NCBI GenBank assembly: GCA_016190205.1
Contig: JACPQZ010000044.1
Span: 1 to 20,406, forward strand
From: Candidatus Omnitrophota bacterium
GTDB lineage: Bacteria > Omnitrophota > JACPQZ01
DNA length: 20,406 nucleotides
Direction of reading: 5' to 3'
Shown here in pieces: positions 20,372-20,406 of this stretch. A model generated the notes under the pieces. The model had not been told where the DNA came from. It did no database searches and was given only the letters and a program-made list of their open reading frames with translations. A program made the position numbers and the translations under genes. Every line of letters begins with the position of its first letter. The first letter of the stretch is position 1.

Positions 20372-20406
20372 ATGGGTAAGGTAATCGGAATCGATTTAGG
20401 AACCAC
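20372..20406 (+). CDS. dnaK: DnaK (Hsp70), 5' end only
   Basis: ATG 20372 follows AAGGAG (20358-20363) with 8 nt spacing. The 11 visible residues, MGKVIGIDLGT, are the N-terminal phosphate-1 segment of the Hsp70 ATPase domain. Position after grpE in a CIRCE-controlled operon confirms the identity. The rest lies beyond the window. Confidence 0.95.
   Translation, partial: MGKVIGIDLGT

Overview
The window reads as one dense, GC-rich bacterial chromosome segment in which every gene I can support lies on the + strand. Gene order and content (a TMTC-type glycosyltransferase with TPRs, an ACT-malic enzyme, miaB/miaA/hflX, a divergent FtsH, then hrcA-grpE-dnaK under a CIRCE element) suggest an uncultivated Gram-negative lineage, possibly Omnitrophota or a relative. 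That placement is an inference from style and was not tested by a database comparison.

Layout. 1-3195 is an envelope block: the 3' end of an unidentified gene, a PilP/GspC-like periplasmic protein, a membrane glycosyltransferase with TPRs, and a GDP-mannose pyrophosphorylase, joined by 2-4 nt gaps or overlaps. 3222-4726 is a malic enzyme behind its own extended -10 promoter. 4754-11048 looks accessory: a nucleotidyltransferase/small-protein pair, a chromate transporter, a GIY-YIG protein, an HtrA-type protease without a signal peptide, a DUF1579 protein, a RelE-type toxin-antitoxin pair, an SRPBCC protein, and a RAYT-type HUH transposase between perfect 25-bp inverted ends. 11056-20406 is housekeeping: miaB, a SPOR protein, miaA, hflX, an FtsH-like protease, a lipoprotein, and the HrcA-controlled chaperone operon. 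It covers tRNA modification, ribosome-associated GTPase function, envelope maintenance and protein quality control.

The most unusual content is repetitive DNA that the genes do not explain. First, six degenerate arrays all have a strict 7-nt period. Three are nested between the SPOR gene and miaA, with the outer two in inverted orientation. Three lie in frame inside grpE (N-terminus, middle, C-terminal tail). Second, ends of the RAYT element recur as solo copies. The right-hand end occurs twice directly in front of a gene (miaB and GIY-YIG), in the same reading frame each time, and supplies a candidate ATG. A left-hand end is duplicated in frame inside the glycosyltransferase. Third, a perfect 33-nt palindrome sits in frame inside the mannose-1-phosphate guanylyltransferase gene, and a 14-nt piece of it recurs between the toxin and SRPBCC genes. 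Small repeats therefore appear to have entered at least five genes while leaving their frames open.

No tRNA, rRNA, CRISPR array or convincing intrinsic terminator was seen. No gene-free stretch exceeds 300 bases; the longest (13223-13424) is filled by the heptamer arrays. The short gaps at 4727-4753, 5563-5609 and 10105-10147 hold nothing I can interpret.
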